From Candidatus Gastranaerophilales bacterium (GTDB lineage Bacteria > Cyanobacteriota > Vampirovibrionia > Gastranaerophilales > Gastranaerophilaceae), in contig CALUUP010000006.1 in the NCBI GenBank assembly GCA_944323985.1, positions 1-64,000 of the forward strand: DNA of 64,000 nt, in the 5' to 3' direction. A model generated the notes under the pieces. The model saw only the letters and a program-made list of their open reading frames with translations, was not told the origin of the DNA and did not search any database. The position numbers were made by a program, and so were the translations under genes. Positions 42,980 through 51,969 of this stretch are shown piece by piece (positions within the stretch are counted from its first letter, which is position 1; each line of letters opens with the position of its first letter).

Positions 42980-43858
42980 CTAAAAAATATTCTTAAATAA
43001 TTCCAAAAACTTAATTGCAGGTTTGATTAAATATTTATCTTTTTTATAAAAAATTGAGAACGCCCTTTTATATTCATAATTTTTCACTTGTTTACAACAG
43101 ACATTATCTTTTTTAGGGAAAAATTTCAAAAATAATTCAGGCAAAAATGATGCTCCTAAACCCTCATTTACCATTGAATATATTGTCTCAGCATTATGAC
43201 ATTCAATAATTGCCCTTGGGCTAAATCCGTTTTCTTCACACAAATTTTTAATATATCTACTTAAAGCAAGCTGCTCCGGAAAAATTACAAAATTCTTATC
43301 TTTAAACTCCCTAATATCTATTTCATCTAAATTACATTCTATATTCCAACTATTTGGATATACAATAAAAATTTTTTCATTACAAATATGTTCTTCTTTA
43401 TAAATACTATTATCAGGGTTTTCTGTTCCTAAATAAAAATCAATTTTATCTTCATCTAGCATTTGTTTTAAAATAAAAGTCGGATACTCTTCTATTTTTA
43501 CATAGCAATTCGGAAATTCTTTATGTAAATCGCTCAATATTTTAGGAATAAAACAATAGCACCGGTGAGATGGTATTCCTATTACCAAATTAGATTTATT
43601 TTCTGATGAAATATCTGAAATTTCTATTTCTAAATCATTTAATTCTGCTAGAATTTTTTTTGCTTTTTTAACAAAAACTTCTCCCGCATAAGTAAGTTCA
43701 ATTGGATTTCGTTCAAAAATTATTACTCCTAGCTCTTCTTCCAAAAGCCTTATACTTTTACTTAATGAAGGTTGAGAAATATATAATTTATTCGCTGCTT
43801 GGGTGAAATTTTTTTCTTCAGCAACAGTTAAGACATATTTTATTTGATTTAAATTCAT
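42980..43858 (-). CDS. LysR-family transcriptional regulator
   Basis: 292 aa. Winged helix at residues 1-60 (MNLNQIKYVLTVAEEKNFTQAANKLYISQPSLSKSIRLLEEELGVIIFER) and a periplasmic-binding-like effector domain after it. It diverges from the efflux genes, with a LysR-type T-N11-A palindrome in the 130-bp gap, so it probably controls that operon and itself. TATAAT lies six bases before its ATG, predicting a leaderless mRNA. Confidence 0.95.
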   Translation of the reverse strand: MNLNQIKYVLTVAEEKNFTQAANKLYISQPSLSKSIRLLEEELGVIIFERNPIELTYAGEVFVKKAKKILAELNDLEIEISDISSENKSNLVIGIPSHRCYCFIPKILSDLHKEFPNCYVKIEEYPTFILKQMLDEDKIDFYLGTENPDNSIYKEEHICNEKIFIVYPNSWNIECNLDEIDIREFKDKNFVIFPEQLALSRYIKNLCEENGFSPRAIIECHNAETIYSMVNEGLGASFLPELFLKFFPKKDNVCCKQVKNYEYKRAFSIFYKKDKYLIKPAIKFLELFKNIF

Positions 43859-43864
43859 AAAATC

Positions 43865-43870
43865 ATTATA
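43865..43870 (-). promoter_or_regulatory. -10 for leaderless lysR mRNA
   Basis: Minus strand TATAAT ends six bases before ATG 43858. Confidence 0.5.
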
Positions 43871-43896
43871 TCTAAAAAATATGATTTTTGTTATTA

Positions 43897-43917
43897 ACTA
43901 TAGCTAAAAACTATAGT
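43897..43917. promoter_or_regulatory. LysR-type operator
   Basis: ACTATAG (43897-43903) and CTATAGT (43911-43917) are perfect inverted arms around 7 bases, and contain T-N11-A (TAGCTAAAAACTA). It lies between lysR and the efflux operon, about 45 bp upstream of a possible -10 (TATACT, 43960-43965) for the latter. Confidence 0.65.
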
Positions 43918-43990
43918 AATTATAAATTATTGATATTATACATAATTCTTTTTGCAAGGTATACTCAATATTAAAAATAGGGATTATTTT

Positions 43991-45373
43991 GTGAAAAAGA
44001 TTTTAATACCTTTAATAATACTAGCGACATTTACGATTCAAATTCCCTCTATAGCGAAAGAATCAACTACTACGCCCTGGGAAGTTAAAATAAATAAAAA
44101 TAAAAAAGAACAAGAAAAAACTTTTATACTTAATCCTTTTTGGGAAGAATATAATGATGAATTATTAAATGGTTATATACAAGAAGCTTTGGAAAACAAT
44201 TTTGATATAAAAATAGCCAAATCACGAGTAAAACAATCTGAAGCAATATTAGGAACAGTAAACGCCCAAAGACTTCCACAATTGAGTGTTAATCCAAGTA
44301 TTTATCCTTTTAAGACAATTTCAAGATGGACTGGGAAATACGGAAGTGGAAACCACTTATATTTTCCTTTATTGCTTAATTGGGAATTAGATATTTTTGG
44401 AAAACTATCTGATAAAGTAAAATCTTCTAAATATTCTACAAAAATTAGCAATGAAGATTTAAATATAGTAAAATTATCAGTTGCATCAGAAATTACGGCA
44501 TCTTATTTTAATATAATTTTAACAGATGCTTTAATAAAGAATTATAGTGAGCTGGTACAAAATGCAGATGAGACTATAAAATTAAAACGCCAATTATATG
44601 ATGGCGGAATTATTTCTTATGATAGTTTATATACAGTCGAATATGAAAAAGTAACTTATCAAAAAGAATTAAATAGTTTATTAAAACAAAAAGAAGTCCT
44701 ATTGCATCAATTTGCTATCCTTAGAGGAATTTCACCGCAAGGTAATAAAGAAATTGAAAGGGTGCAAGCAGAATCTCTTAATTTTCCATTTAGTGTAGAT
44801 GAAAATATTTCTTCTGATTTAATCTTCCAAAGACCTGATGTCTTGCAAGCTGAGCTTGGTATAAAAAAAGCCGCATTAGATGTTAGAGTCGCTAAAAAGA
44901 TGTTTTTACCAACCATTAATTTGAATGAAATGGTTGGGTTTGAAAGTATCGAGGCAAGTCGAATTTTTAATTGGGAAAGTACTGTCTATCAACTTGGAGC
45001 AGGGCTTTTACTAGACCTCTACACTGGCGGATATAAAATATCTTATCTTAAATACAACAAAGAAGTCGCAATAGAAAAACTACATCAATATAATAATGTG
45101 CTTTTAAATGCGTTTTGTGAAGCTGAGAATGCTTTATCCAGCTTAAGAGCAGATTATAATTCATATACTGATTTTAAAGATACATTAGATAAATCAGAAC
45201 ATTTTCATAGAGTAACAAATATCAGATATACACACGGTACCGGAAATAAAATTGATGAATTAGATGCTAGAAGAAAAGTTTTAATAAATGAGAATGCTAT
45301 GTACAGTGCAAAAATAAGTGCTTTATGTGATACGGTAGATATTTATAAATCATTAGGGAGTTCTATAAAATGA
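43991..45373 (+). CDS. Outer-membrane efflux factor (TolC/OprM family)
   Basis: 460 aa from GTG 43991, about eight bases after AATAGGG. The signal peptide is KKILIPLIILATFTIQIPSIA. The two tandem TolC-type halves show helical stretches (EALENNFDIKIAKSRVKQSEAILGTVNAQRLPQL) and the NWELDIFGKL strand motif. It forms the outer-membrane tunnel for the pump encoded next. An upstream in-frame ATG at 43952 would spoil the signal peptide. Overlaps the RND gene by 4 nt (ATGA). Confidence 0.92.
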   Translation: MKKILIPLIILATFTIQIPSIAKESTTTPWEVKINKNKKEQEKTFILNPFWEEYNDELLNGYIQEALENNFDIKIAKSRVKQSEAILGTVNAQRLPQLSVNPSIYPFKTISRWTGKYGSGNHLYFPLLLNWELDIFGKLSDKVKSSKYSTKISNEDLNIVKLSVASEITASYFNIILTDALIKNYSELVQNADETIKLKRQLYDGGIISYDSLYTVEYEKVTYQKELNSLLKQKEVLLHQFAILRGISPQGNKEIERVQAESLNFPFSVDENISSDLIFQRPDVLQAELGIKKAALDVRVAKKMFLPTINLNEMVGFESIEASRIFNWESTVYQLGAGLLLDLYTGGYKISYLKYNKEVAIEKLHQYNNVLLNAFCEAENALSSLRADYNSYTDFKDTLDKSEHFHRVTNIRYTHGTGNKIDELDARRKVLINENAMYSAKISALCDTVDIYKSLGSSIK

Positions 45374-48300
45374 AGAATTTTATAAAAATGGTATTAAAAT
45401 ATTACTACACCGTAATTGTAATGGCATTATTCATTTTGATTATGGGGCTTGTAACTATTGCAAAGACTCCTATTGATATTTTCCCGGAAATTAACACCCC
45501 TGTAGTTACAGCTGTATGGACTTATACAGGCATGCCGGCTAAAGACATTGAAAGAAGAATTGTAACTATCGCAGAAAGAGCATACGCATCAAGTGTTAAT
45601 GATATTGAACATATTGAATCACAATCACTTTTAGGTGTTGGCGTAATAAGAGTTTTCTTACACCCTGGAGCTGATATTAATACCGGTATTACTCAGGTAA
45701 GTGCAACTTCAAATGTTTGTATGAAAACTATGCCTAGTGGTATTATGCCTCCAAATATTTTGAAATATACGCCGACAACGATTCCTGTATTACAAGTTGT
45801 TGTATCATCTTTAAAATTACCACTGCAAAAAGTTACAGATATTGCTCAAAATAATATCAAAATTCAATTAACAAAAGTAGAAGGTGCTCAAGTACCGCTT
45901 CCAATGGGTGGAAAAGTAAGACAAATTATTACAGATCTTGATATGCAAAAAATGGAAGCAAGGGGACTTACTCCTGCAGATGTTACAAAAGCTGTAGCCG
46001 GTCAAAATGTTATTATTCCTTCTGGAAATACAAAAATTGGTGATAAAGATTATTTAATTTCATTAAATAATGCTTCGAAAACAATTGATGAAATGAATAA
46101 TTTTCCGATTTTTTCACCAAAGAGCAATCAGGTAGTTTATTTATCAGATATCGGACATATACATGATGGTAATTCAATCCAGACAAATATTGTAAGAGAA
46201 AATGGAACTCCTGGCTCTTTAATGACAGTATATAAATCGGGTAGCGTATCTTCTTTAAAAGTAGTTGATGGAACAAAAAAATTATTACCAATAATTTCAA
46301 AAATCATCCCTGAAGGTGTTAATATGCAAATATTATTTGACCAATCAATATTTGTTAAAGCAGCTATTCGAGATGTAATTTTTTCAGGAACACTTGCTGC
46401 AATTTTAACAGCTTTAATGGTTCTAATATTCTTAGGCAGTATAAGATCGACTTTTATAATTGCAATTTCTATTCCTTTATCAGTTTTATTTGCAGTAATT
46501 TTTTCATCATTATCCGGTCAGACAATTAATATGATGTCATTAAGTGGTCTTGGGCTTGCAATTGGGATGTTAGTTGATAATGCAACTGTTGTAATTGAAA
46601 ACGTTTTAAGAAATAAACAAGTAATGAAATTTGCATCAATAAAAGATGTAATTTATAAATCAACAGCCGAAGTAGCAGTTCCGACACTTGTTTCAACGTT
46701 ATCAATTTGTATGGTATTTGCACCGATATTCTTAATGGAAGGCTCTACTAAGTATCTGTTTATACCACTTGCGATGTCTGTTATTTTTTCTATGTTAGGT
46801 TCATATCTTTTATCAAACACGCTTGTTCCTGTGCTTGTAGATAAATTACTAAAAAAAGAAGAGATATTAGATACAAATTCTTTATTATACAAAATTAATC
46901 ATTTTGTGAACGAGAATTTCGAAAAATTTAGAAAAAAATATAGAAAATACTTAGTAAGAAATATACTTGAAAAACCTAAAAAAGTTGCAATAACATATGG
47001 CCTTGTTATTTTATCTGCAATAATACTTGTTCCTTTTATCGGACAAAATTTCTTTCCGGAAGTTGATGCAGGTCAAATAAGACTTCACGTCTATGCACCT
47101 CCTGGAACTAGAATTGAAGAAACTGCAAGAGAATTTTCCAGAATAGAAAAAACAATCAGAACAGTTATTCCAACAAAAGAATTAGATACAATTTTGGATA
47201 ATATTGGACTTCCTGCAAGTTCTCTTAACTTAGCATTTATGGATAGTTCTCAAATTGGTGTAGGTGATGGAGAAATTCTAATTGCACTAAAAGAAAATCA
47301 TAAACCTACGAAAGAATATGTAAAGAAATTGAGAAAAGCTTTGAACGAAGAATTTCCTGACAGTACATTTTTCTTCCAAAATGCAGATATGGTAGGTAAA
47401 ATTCTTAACTTTGGGCTTGCTTCTCCTGTAGATATCCAAATTCAAGGTAAAAATATAAAAGAAAATTACAAACTTGCAAGAAAAATGCTTGAAGATGTTA
47501 AACGAGTAAGAGGAGTTGCTGACGCTCATATCCACCAAATAACAAATGCTCCTGAAATTAAAATTGATGTCGATAAGAGTCGTGCTAGTATGATGAATTT
47601 AACTCAAGAAACAATTTCAAGAAATGTACTTACAGCTCTTACATCAAGCGGACAGGTTGCTCCTAATTATTGGGTAGATCCTGAAAATGGTGTTAATTAC
47701 ACTCTAGCACTTCAAGTACCGCAATATCGTGTAGATACTGTTAAAAACGTAACCGATATTCCGGTTTCCTTCAAAAATAATAGTCCTGTAAGGCTTTCCA
47801 ACGTTGCTACAGTAAGTTCAGGAGTAACATCAAATGTAGTCAACCACTACGATATTCTACCGGTATATGATATTCTTTTAAACATTCAAGATAGGGACTT
47901 AGCAGGTGTTGCTAATGATATCAATAAAATAGTTAAAAAATATGAAAAACAAGCTCCAAGAGGTACATTTATCAACATTCACGGGCAAGCAAAATCAATG
48001 AATTATGTATTTACATCCCTGCTTTCAGGCCTAATGTTAGCATTAATTCTTGTATACTTACTAATTGTAGTTAATTTCCAATCTTGGAGAAATCCTTTTA
48101 TCATAATTACTCCTGTACCTCTGGCACTTTCAGGAATTATATGGATGTTGTTTATATCTGATACAACATTTAGCGTACAAGCTTTGATGGGTTCAATTAT
48201 GGCAGTTGGAGTATCTTGTGCTAACTCTATTTTGGTTGTATCTTTTGCGACTGATAAAATGAGAGCAGGCTATACTTCTGTTCAAGCTGCAATACAAGCA

Positions 48301-48528
48301 GGGTATACGAGAATTCGACCTGTAATTATGACAGCTTCAGCAATGATTTTAGGAATGCTTCCAATGGCACTTGGAATTGGTGAAGGAGGAGAACAAAACG
48401 CTCCTATAGGTAGAACTGTAATAGGAGGACTTTTATTTGCTACTTATGCAACTTTGGTTATTGTTCCTCTATTATTTGCAATTTTGAATAAAAATAAAAC
48501 TTTTGAAAGGATGGATGATGAAAATTAA
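45370..48528 (+). CDS. RND efflux transporter inner-membrane subunit (AcrB/MexB-like)
   Basis: 1052 aa, 12 membrane helices with two large periplasmic loops. N-terminal TM1 (YYYTVIVMALFILIMGLVTIAKTPIDIFPEI) and the TM4 proton-relay region GLGLAIGMLVDNATVVIENV are clear. The relay shows one Asp followed by Asn where AcrB has Asp-Asp, as seen in some branches of the family. Pumps drugs or metabolites using the proton gradient. Middle gene of the operon. Confidence 0.95.
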   Translation: MKNFIKMVLKYYYTVIVMALFILIMGLVTIAKTPIDIFPEINTPVVTAVWTYTGMPAKDIERRIVTIAERAYASSVNDIEHIESQSLLGVGVIRVFLHPGADINTGITQVSATSNVCMKTMPSGIMPPNILKYTPTTIPVLQVVVSSLKLPLQKVTDIAQNNIKIQLTKVEGAQVPLPMGGKVRQIITDLDMQKMEARGLTPADVTKAVAGQNVIIPSGNTKIGDKDYLISLNNASKTIDEMNNFPIFSPKSNQVVYLSDIGHIHDGNSIQTNIVRENGTPGSLMTVYKSGSVSSLKVVDGTKKLLPIISKIIPEGVNMQILFDQSIFVKAAIRDVIFSGTLAAILTALMVLIFLGSIRSTFIIAISIPLSVLFAVIFSSLSGQTINMMSLSGLGLAIGMLVDNATVVIENVLRNKQVMKFASIKDVIYKSTAEVAVPTLVSTLSICMVFAPIFLMEGSTKYLFIPLAMSVIFSMLGSYLLSNTLVPVLVDKLLKKEEILDTNSLLYKINHFVNENFEKFRKKYRKYLVRNILEKPKKVAITYGLVILSAIILVPFIGQNFFPEVDAGQIRLHVYAPPGTRIEETAREFSRIEKTIRTVIPTKELDTILDNIGLPASSLNLAFMDSSQIGVGDGEILIALKENHKPTKEYVKKLRKALNEEFPDSTFFFQNADMVGKILNFGLASPVDIQIQGKNIKENYKLARKMLEDVKRVRGVADAHIHQITNAPEIKIDVDKSRASMMNLTQETISRNVLTALTSSGQVAPNYWVDPENGVNYTLALQVPQYRVDTVKNVTDIPVSFKNNSPVRLSNVATVSSGVTSNVVNHYDILPVYDILLNIQDRDLAGVANDINKIVKKYEKQAPRGTFINIHGQAKSMNYVFTSLLSGLMLALILVYLLIVVNFQSWRNPFIIITPVPLALSGIIWMLFISDTTFSVQALMGSIMAVGVSCANSILVVSFATDKMRAGYTSVQAAIQAGYTRIRPVIMTASAMILGMLPMALGIGEGGEQNAPIGRTVIGGLLFATYATLVIVPLLFAILNKNKTFERMDDEN

Positions 48529-49696
48529 TAATATATCTAATAAACATTTGGTTATTGGAATAATTGTAGGAATTTTATTTCTTATAGGCCTTGTGCCTAA
48601 AATTGTAAGATTCGTAACAACATCAATTCGAGCAAAAGAAGTGGAATATATTGCTTTAATAGAATCTCCTAAAATCATAGAAAATGAAAATAATCTTGAA
48701 CTTTCAGGGGAGTTGAAACCATTTTTGCATACGGAAATTTTTTCAAGGATTAATGGGCTTGTAAATCAAAGATGTGTACAATTAGGAGAACATGTAAAAA
48801 AGGGACAACTTTTAGCAAAAATTGATACGCCTGATTTGGATGCAGAAGCAGCTAGTGCAAAATCAGCACTTATTTCTGCAGAAAAACATTTGATGGAAAC
48901 TAAGTATCAATATGATTTTGCAAAACAAACTTATGAAAGATATCAGAAATCGTCAGTAGATGGTGCTATTTCAAGACAAGAATTAGAATCAAAATTAAAT
49001 AGTTATAAAACATCTGAAATGAATTATTTAGGTGCAAAAGCTGATGTTGCCAAATCAAAAGAAGATTTGAACAGACTACTTGCTTTACAAAGTTATAAGA
49101 ATGTTGTAGCTCCGTTTGATGGAGTAATTAGTAAATACAACATTGATGCAGGAGCAAATGTAGTATCAGGAGGTAGCAGTACAAGTACAAGTCTATTTGA
49201 AATCCAACAAATTGACAAATTCCGCGCTACGATGTTTGTTCCTCAAAATTATGTTAGATATATTTATGATGGTCAAAAAGTAGATGTTTATACTCCAGAA
49301 AATCCTCAGCAAAAATTTAAGGGATATATTTCTCAAATTTCAGGAAAATTAGATAATGTTTCACGTTCAATGGAAGTAGCTCTTATCATTCCAAATGATG
49401 GTAAATCAGGATTATATAGCGGACTTTATGTTAAAACTAATATTGATATCAAAGGTAAAGAAAAGATTTTAACAATCAATCCTTCTTGTTTAACCACTTT
49501 AAATTCTCCGGATCAATATGTATTACAAGTCAAAGACGATTCTACAATACATTTCATCAAAGTAAAACAAGGGCGAGATTTAGGAGATAAAATTGAAATT
49601 TTAGAAGGACTACAGGGAAATGAAAAACTCATTACAAATATAAAGGATGATTTAAAAGAAGGACAAAAAGTTAAAACTGCAAATTCTCAAAATTAG
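48518..49696 (+). CDS. Periplasmic adaptor (membrane fusion protein) of the RND pump
   Basis: 392 aa. Residues 12-28 are an N-terminal membrane anchor. The lipoyl halves (ELKPFLHTEIFSRINGLVNQRCVQLGEHVKKGQLLAKID and VVAPFDGVISKYNIDAGANV) flank an alpha-hairpin (AEAASAKSALISAEKHLMETKYQYDFAKQTYERYQ). Connects the RND subunit with the outer-membrane factor. ATG 48518, six bases after AAAGGA, overlaps the RND gene by 11 nt. The order OMF-RND-MFP is less common than MFP-RND-OMF. Confidence 0.94.
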   Translation: MKINNISNKHLVIGIIVGILFLIGLVPKIVRFVTTSIRAKEVEYIALIESPKIIENENNLELSGELKPFLHTEIFSRINGLVNQRCVQLGEHVKKGQLLAKIDTPDLDAEAASAKSALISAEKHLMETKYQYDFAKQTYERYQKSSVDGAISRQELESKLNSYKTSEMNYLGAKADVAKSKEDLNRLLALQSYKNVVAPFDGVISKYNIDAGANVVSGGSSTSTSLFEIQQIDKFRATMFVPQNYVRYIYDGQKVDVYTPENPQQKFKGYISQISGKLDNVSRSMEVALIIPNDGKSGLYSGLYVKTNIDIKGKEKILTINPSCLTTLNSPDQYVLQVKDDSTIHFIKVKQGRDLGDKIEILEGLQGNEKLITNIKDDLKEGQKVKTANSQN

Positions 49697-49731
49697 AAAT
49701 TCAACCAATTTATATTTTTAATTAATCAAAC

Positions 49732-49737
49732 TAAAAT
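49732..49737 (+). promoter_or_regulatory. -10 for leaderless photolyase mRNA
   Basis: TAAAAT ends six bases before ATG 49744. TTTATA 17 nt upstream (49709-49714) is a possible -35. Confidence 0.5.
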
Positions 49738-49743
49738 CTAAAA

Positions 49744-51018
49744 ATGTTTGATTATAAAAAAAATACTCTTCTAAAATATATACCCTCAGAACCCAAAACC
49801 GAGTACAAAATAAACCCAGAACGTATTTTTATTTTAAATAACTCTAAAATAAAAAACAATGGCAGAATAACATATATTTGTGAAAGAGAATTAAGAATAA
49901 AAGATAATTTTGCCCTGCAATTTGCACTGGAAAAATCTAAAGAATATAATTTACCACTACAAATTATTCATCCTAAAATATTATATGAATATTTACCCAA
50001 ACAAAAATTTATCGAAACTCAACTTGAAAATACAAAAAAAGACTTTATTAACAATAATTTAGATTTTAAAATTTTAACTGATAACGAAAATCTATCAGAT
50101 TACTTAAAAAAACTAAATACAACAATCTTAATTCTTGATTTTAACCCAATATTAAACAGAAATTGGCTTAAAAAAACAGAATTCAAAATTTACGAAATTG
50201 ATGGACACAATATTATTCCTGCAAGATTTATTTCAAATAAACAAGAATATGGAGCAGTAACTCTAAGAAGAAAAATTTATAATAATATATATTCTTTTTT
50301 TACAGAATACCCCAAAACTTTTTCTACAAATACAGAAGCTGAAAGCGTCTTACAAGATTTTATAAAAAATAAGTTTCCATATTATTCTGAATTAAAAAAT
50401 AATCCCACAAAAAATGTTTTATCTAATTTATCAAAATATTCAAATTTAGGATTTATTTCCTCGCAAAGAGTTGCTTTAGAAGTTATAAAATCAAATGTAA
50501 GTGATGAAAACAAAGAAGCGTTTTTAGAAGAATTAATAATTAGAAAAGAACTAGCTGATAATTTTTGTCTATATTGCAAAGATTTTAAAACACTAAAATG
50601 TATTCCTAATTGGGCTCAAATTTCTCTAGAAACTCACCGAAATGATTTAAGAAATTATATTTATTCAAAAAAAGAACTGGAAAATTCTCAAACTTACGAT
50701 AAATTATGGAATGCTACACAAATACAATTAAAAACAGAAGGAACAATACATGGATATTTAAGAATGTATTGGGCAAAAAAAATTTTAGAATGGTCACCAA
50801 CTCCTCAAGAAGCTTTAAACATAGCAATTTACTTAAATGATAAATACGCATATGATTCACCATCTGCAAACGGTTATGTCGGAATTCTTTGGGCAATAGG
50901 AGCACTGCACGACAGAGCATTTAAAGACTTCTTTATTACCGGGAAAATAAGAAGAATGACTTTTAACTCATTAAATAAAAAATTTGAACTAATTAAATAT
51001 ATTAATAAATATGTTTGA
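49744..51018 (+). CDS. phr: Class II CPD photolyase
   Basis: 424 aa. The C-terminal FAD domain has the class II signature: HGYLRMYWAKKILEWSPTPQEAL, LNDKYAYDSPSANGYVGILWAIGALHDRAF and GKIRRM. It repairs UV-induced cyclobutane pyrimidine dimers using light. The N-terminal antenna-type domain is shortened and starts inside MFDYKKN. Presence of a light-dependent repair enzyme suggests the organism meets light, or kept the gene from ancestors that did. Leaderless promoter. Confidence 0.92.
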   Translation: MFDYKKNTLLKYIPSEPKTEYKINPERIFILNNSKIKNNGRITYICERELRIKDNFALQFALEKSKEYNLPLQIIHPKILYEYLPKQKFIETQLENTKKDFINNNLDFKILTDNENLSDYLKKLNTTILILDFNPILNRNWLKKTEFKIYEIDGHNIIPARFISNKQEYGAVTLRRKIYNNIYSFFTEYPKTFSTNTEAESVLQDFIKNKFPYYSELKNNPTKNVLSNLSKYSNLGFISSQRVALEVIKSNVSDENKEAFLEELIIRKELADNFCLYCKDFKTLKCIPNWAQISLETHRNDLRNYIYSKKELENSQTYDKLWNATQIQLKTEGTIHGYLRMYWAKKILEWSPTPQEALNIAIYLNDKYAYDSPSANGYVGILWAIGALHDRAFKDFFITGKIRRMTFNSLNKKFELIKYINKYV

Positions 51019-51060
51019 TTTTCTAATACTATGCTAAAATAGGACAAGGAATTAAGAAAA

Positions 51061-51969
51061 ATGAAAAAAATTACAGTTTTGGCAATTGCTTATCAAGCAG
51101 AAAAATTTGTGCAAAGATATTTAGATAATGTCTTAAATTATGATTATAAAAATCTAGAATTAATCATTGTAAATGACGGTTCTTCTGACAAAACAGAAGA
51201 AATCATATTACAAAACCGTCAAAAATTTATAGATAGAAATATTACATTTAAATATTTAAAAATGCCACAAAATAAAGGAGCTGCAGCAGCAATAAATGTT
51301 GGTCTTCAAGAAGTCACTGGAGATTATCTATCTTGGCAAGACGTTGATGACATTTTTTATCCTAATTGCCTTAGTGAATGCCTAAATTATTTATTAGAAA
51401 ATCCGGAATGTAAAATAGTTTTCAGTAAAGCTGGGGTTATTGAAGATGATAATATAGATAATATTATTAAATACATACCCCCAAATGAATATAAACACGA
51501 AGACTTATTCCTAGACTACATTTTGGAAAAAAATGTTATCTTTGCACCTATGCGTTTTGTAGAAACAAAAGCTCTCTTTGATGTATTACAAAATAAATCA
51601 ATCTACGAATCACAAGGAGGACAAAATTGGCAACTTTTATTACCAATGACATATTTTTACAAATGGGGCTACATTGATAAAATATTATCTCTATATGTAA
51701 TTCATAAAAATTCTCATTCTCATTCCAGAAAATATAGAAGTCTTATGAAGCACCACGAAAATATTCTACTAAATACAATCAATAGAATGCCAATTTCAAA
51801 ACAAGAAAAAATAAAATACAAGAAAATCATTAGACTTAAATATCTCAAGAAAAAAGTTAATGACCTACTTAGAATAGATATTGCAATAAAGAAAAAACGA
51901 TATATCATTTCATCTTGTGGGCACGGAATAGGATATATTAACAATAAATGGAGCTTTATAAATGAATAA
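51061..51969 (+). CDS. Family 2 glycosyltransferase
   Basis: 302 aa. KKITVLAIAYQAEKFVQRYLDNVLNYDYKNLELIIVNDGSSDKTEE is the nucleotide-sugar fold, and LSWQDVDDIFYPNCL gives the acidic DxD-like site. Transfers a sugar to a growing glycan. TG-C-TAAAAT (51032-51040) plus AAGGAA (51046-51051) show this is an RBS-led mRNA with the same -10 type as the leaderless genes. The next gene starts 8 nt before its end. Confidence 0.92.
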   Translation: MKKITVLAIAYQAEKFVQRYLDNVLNYDYKNLELIIVNDGSSDKTEEIILQNRQKFIDRNITFKYLKMPQNKGAAAAINVGLQEVTGDYLSWQDVDDIFYPNCLSECLNYLLENPECKIVFSKAGVIEDDNIDNIIKYIPPNEYKHEDLFLDYILEKNVIFAPMRFVETKALFDVLQNKSIYESQGGQNWQLLLPMTYFYKWGYIDKILSLYVIHKNSHSHSRKYRSLMKHHENILLNTINRMPISKQEKIKYKKIIRLKYLKKKVNDLLRIDIAIKKKRYIISSCGHGIGYINNKWSFINE

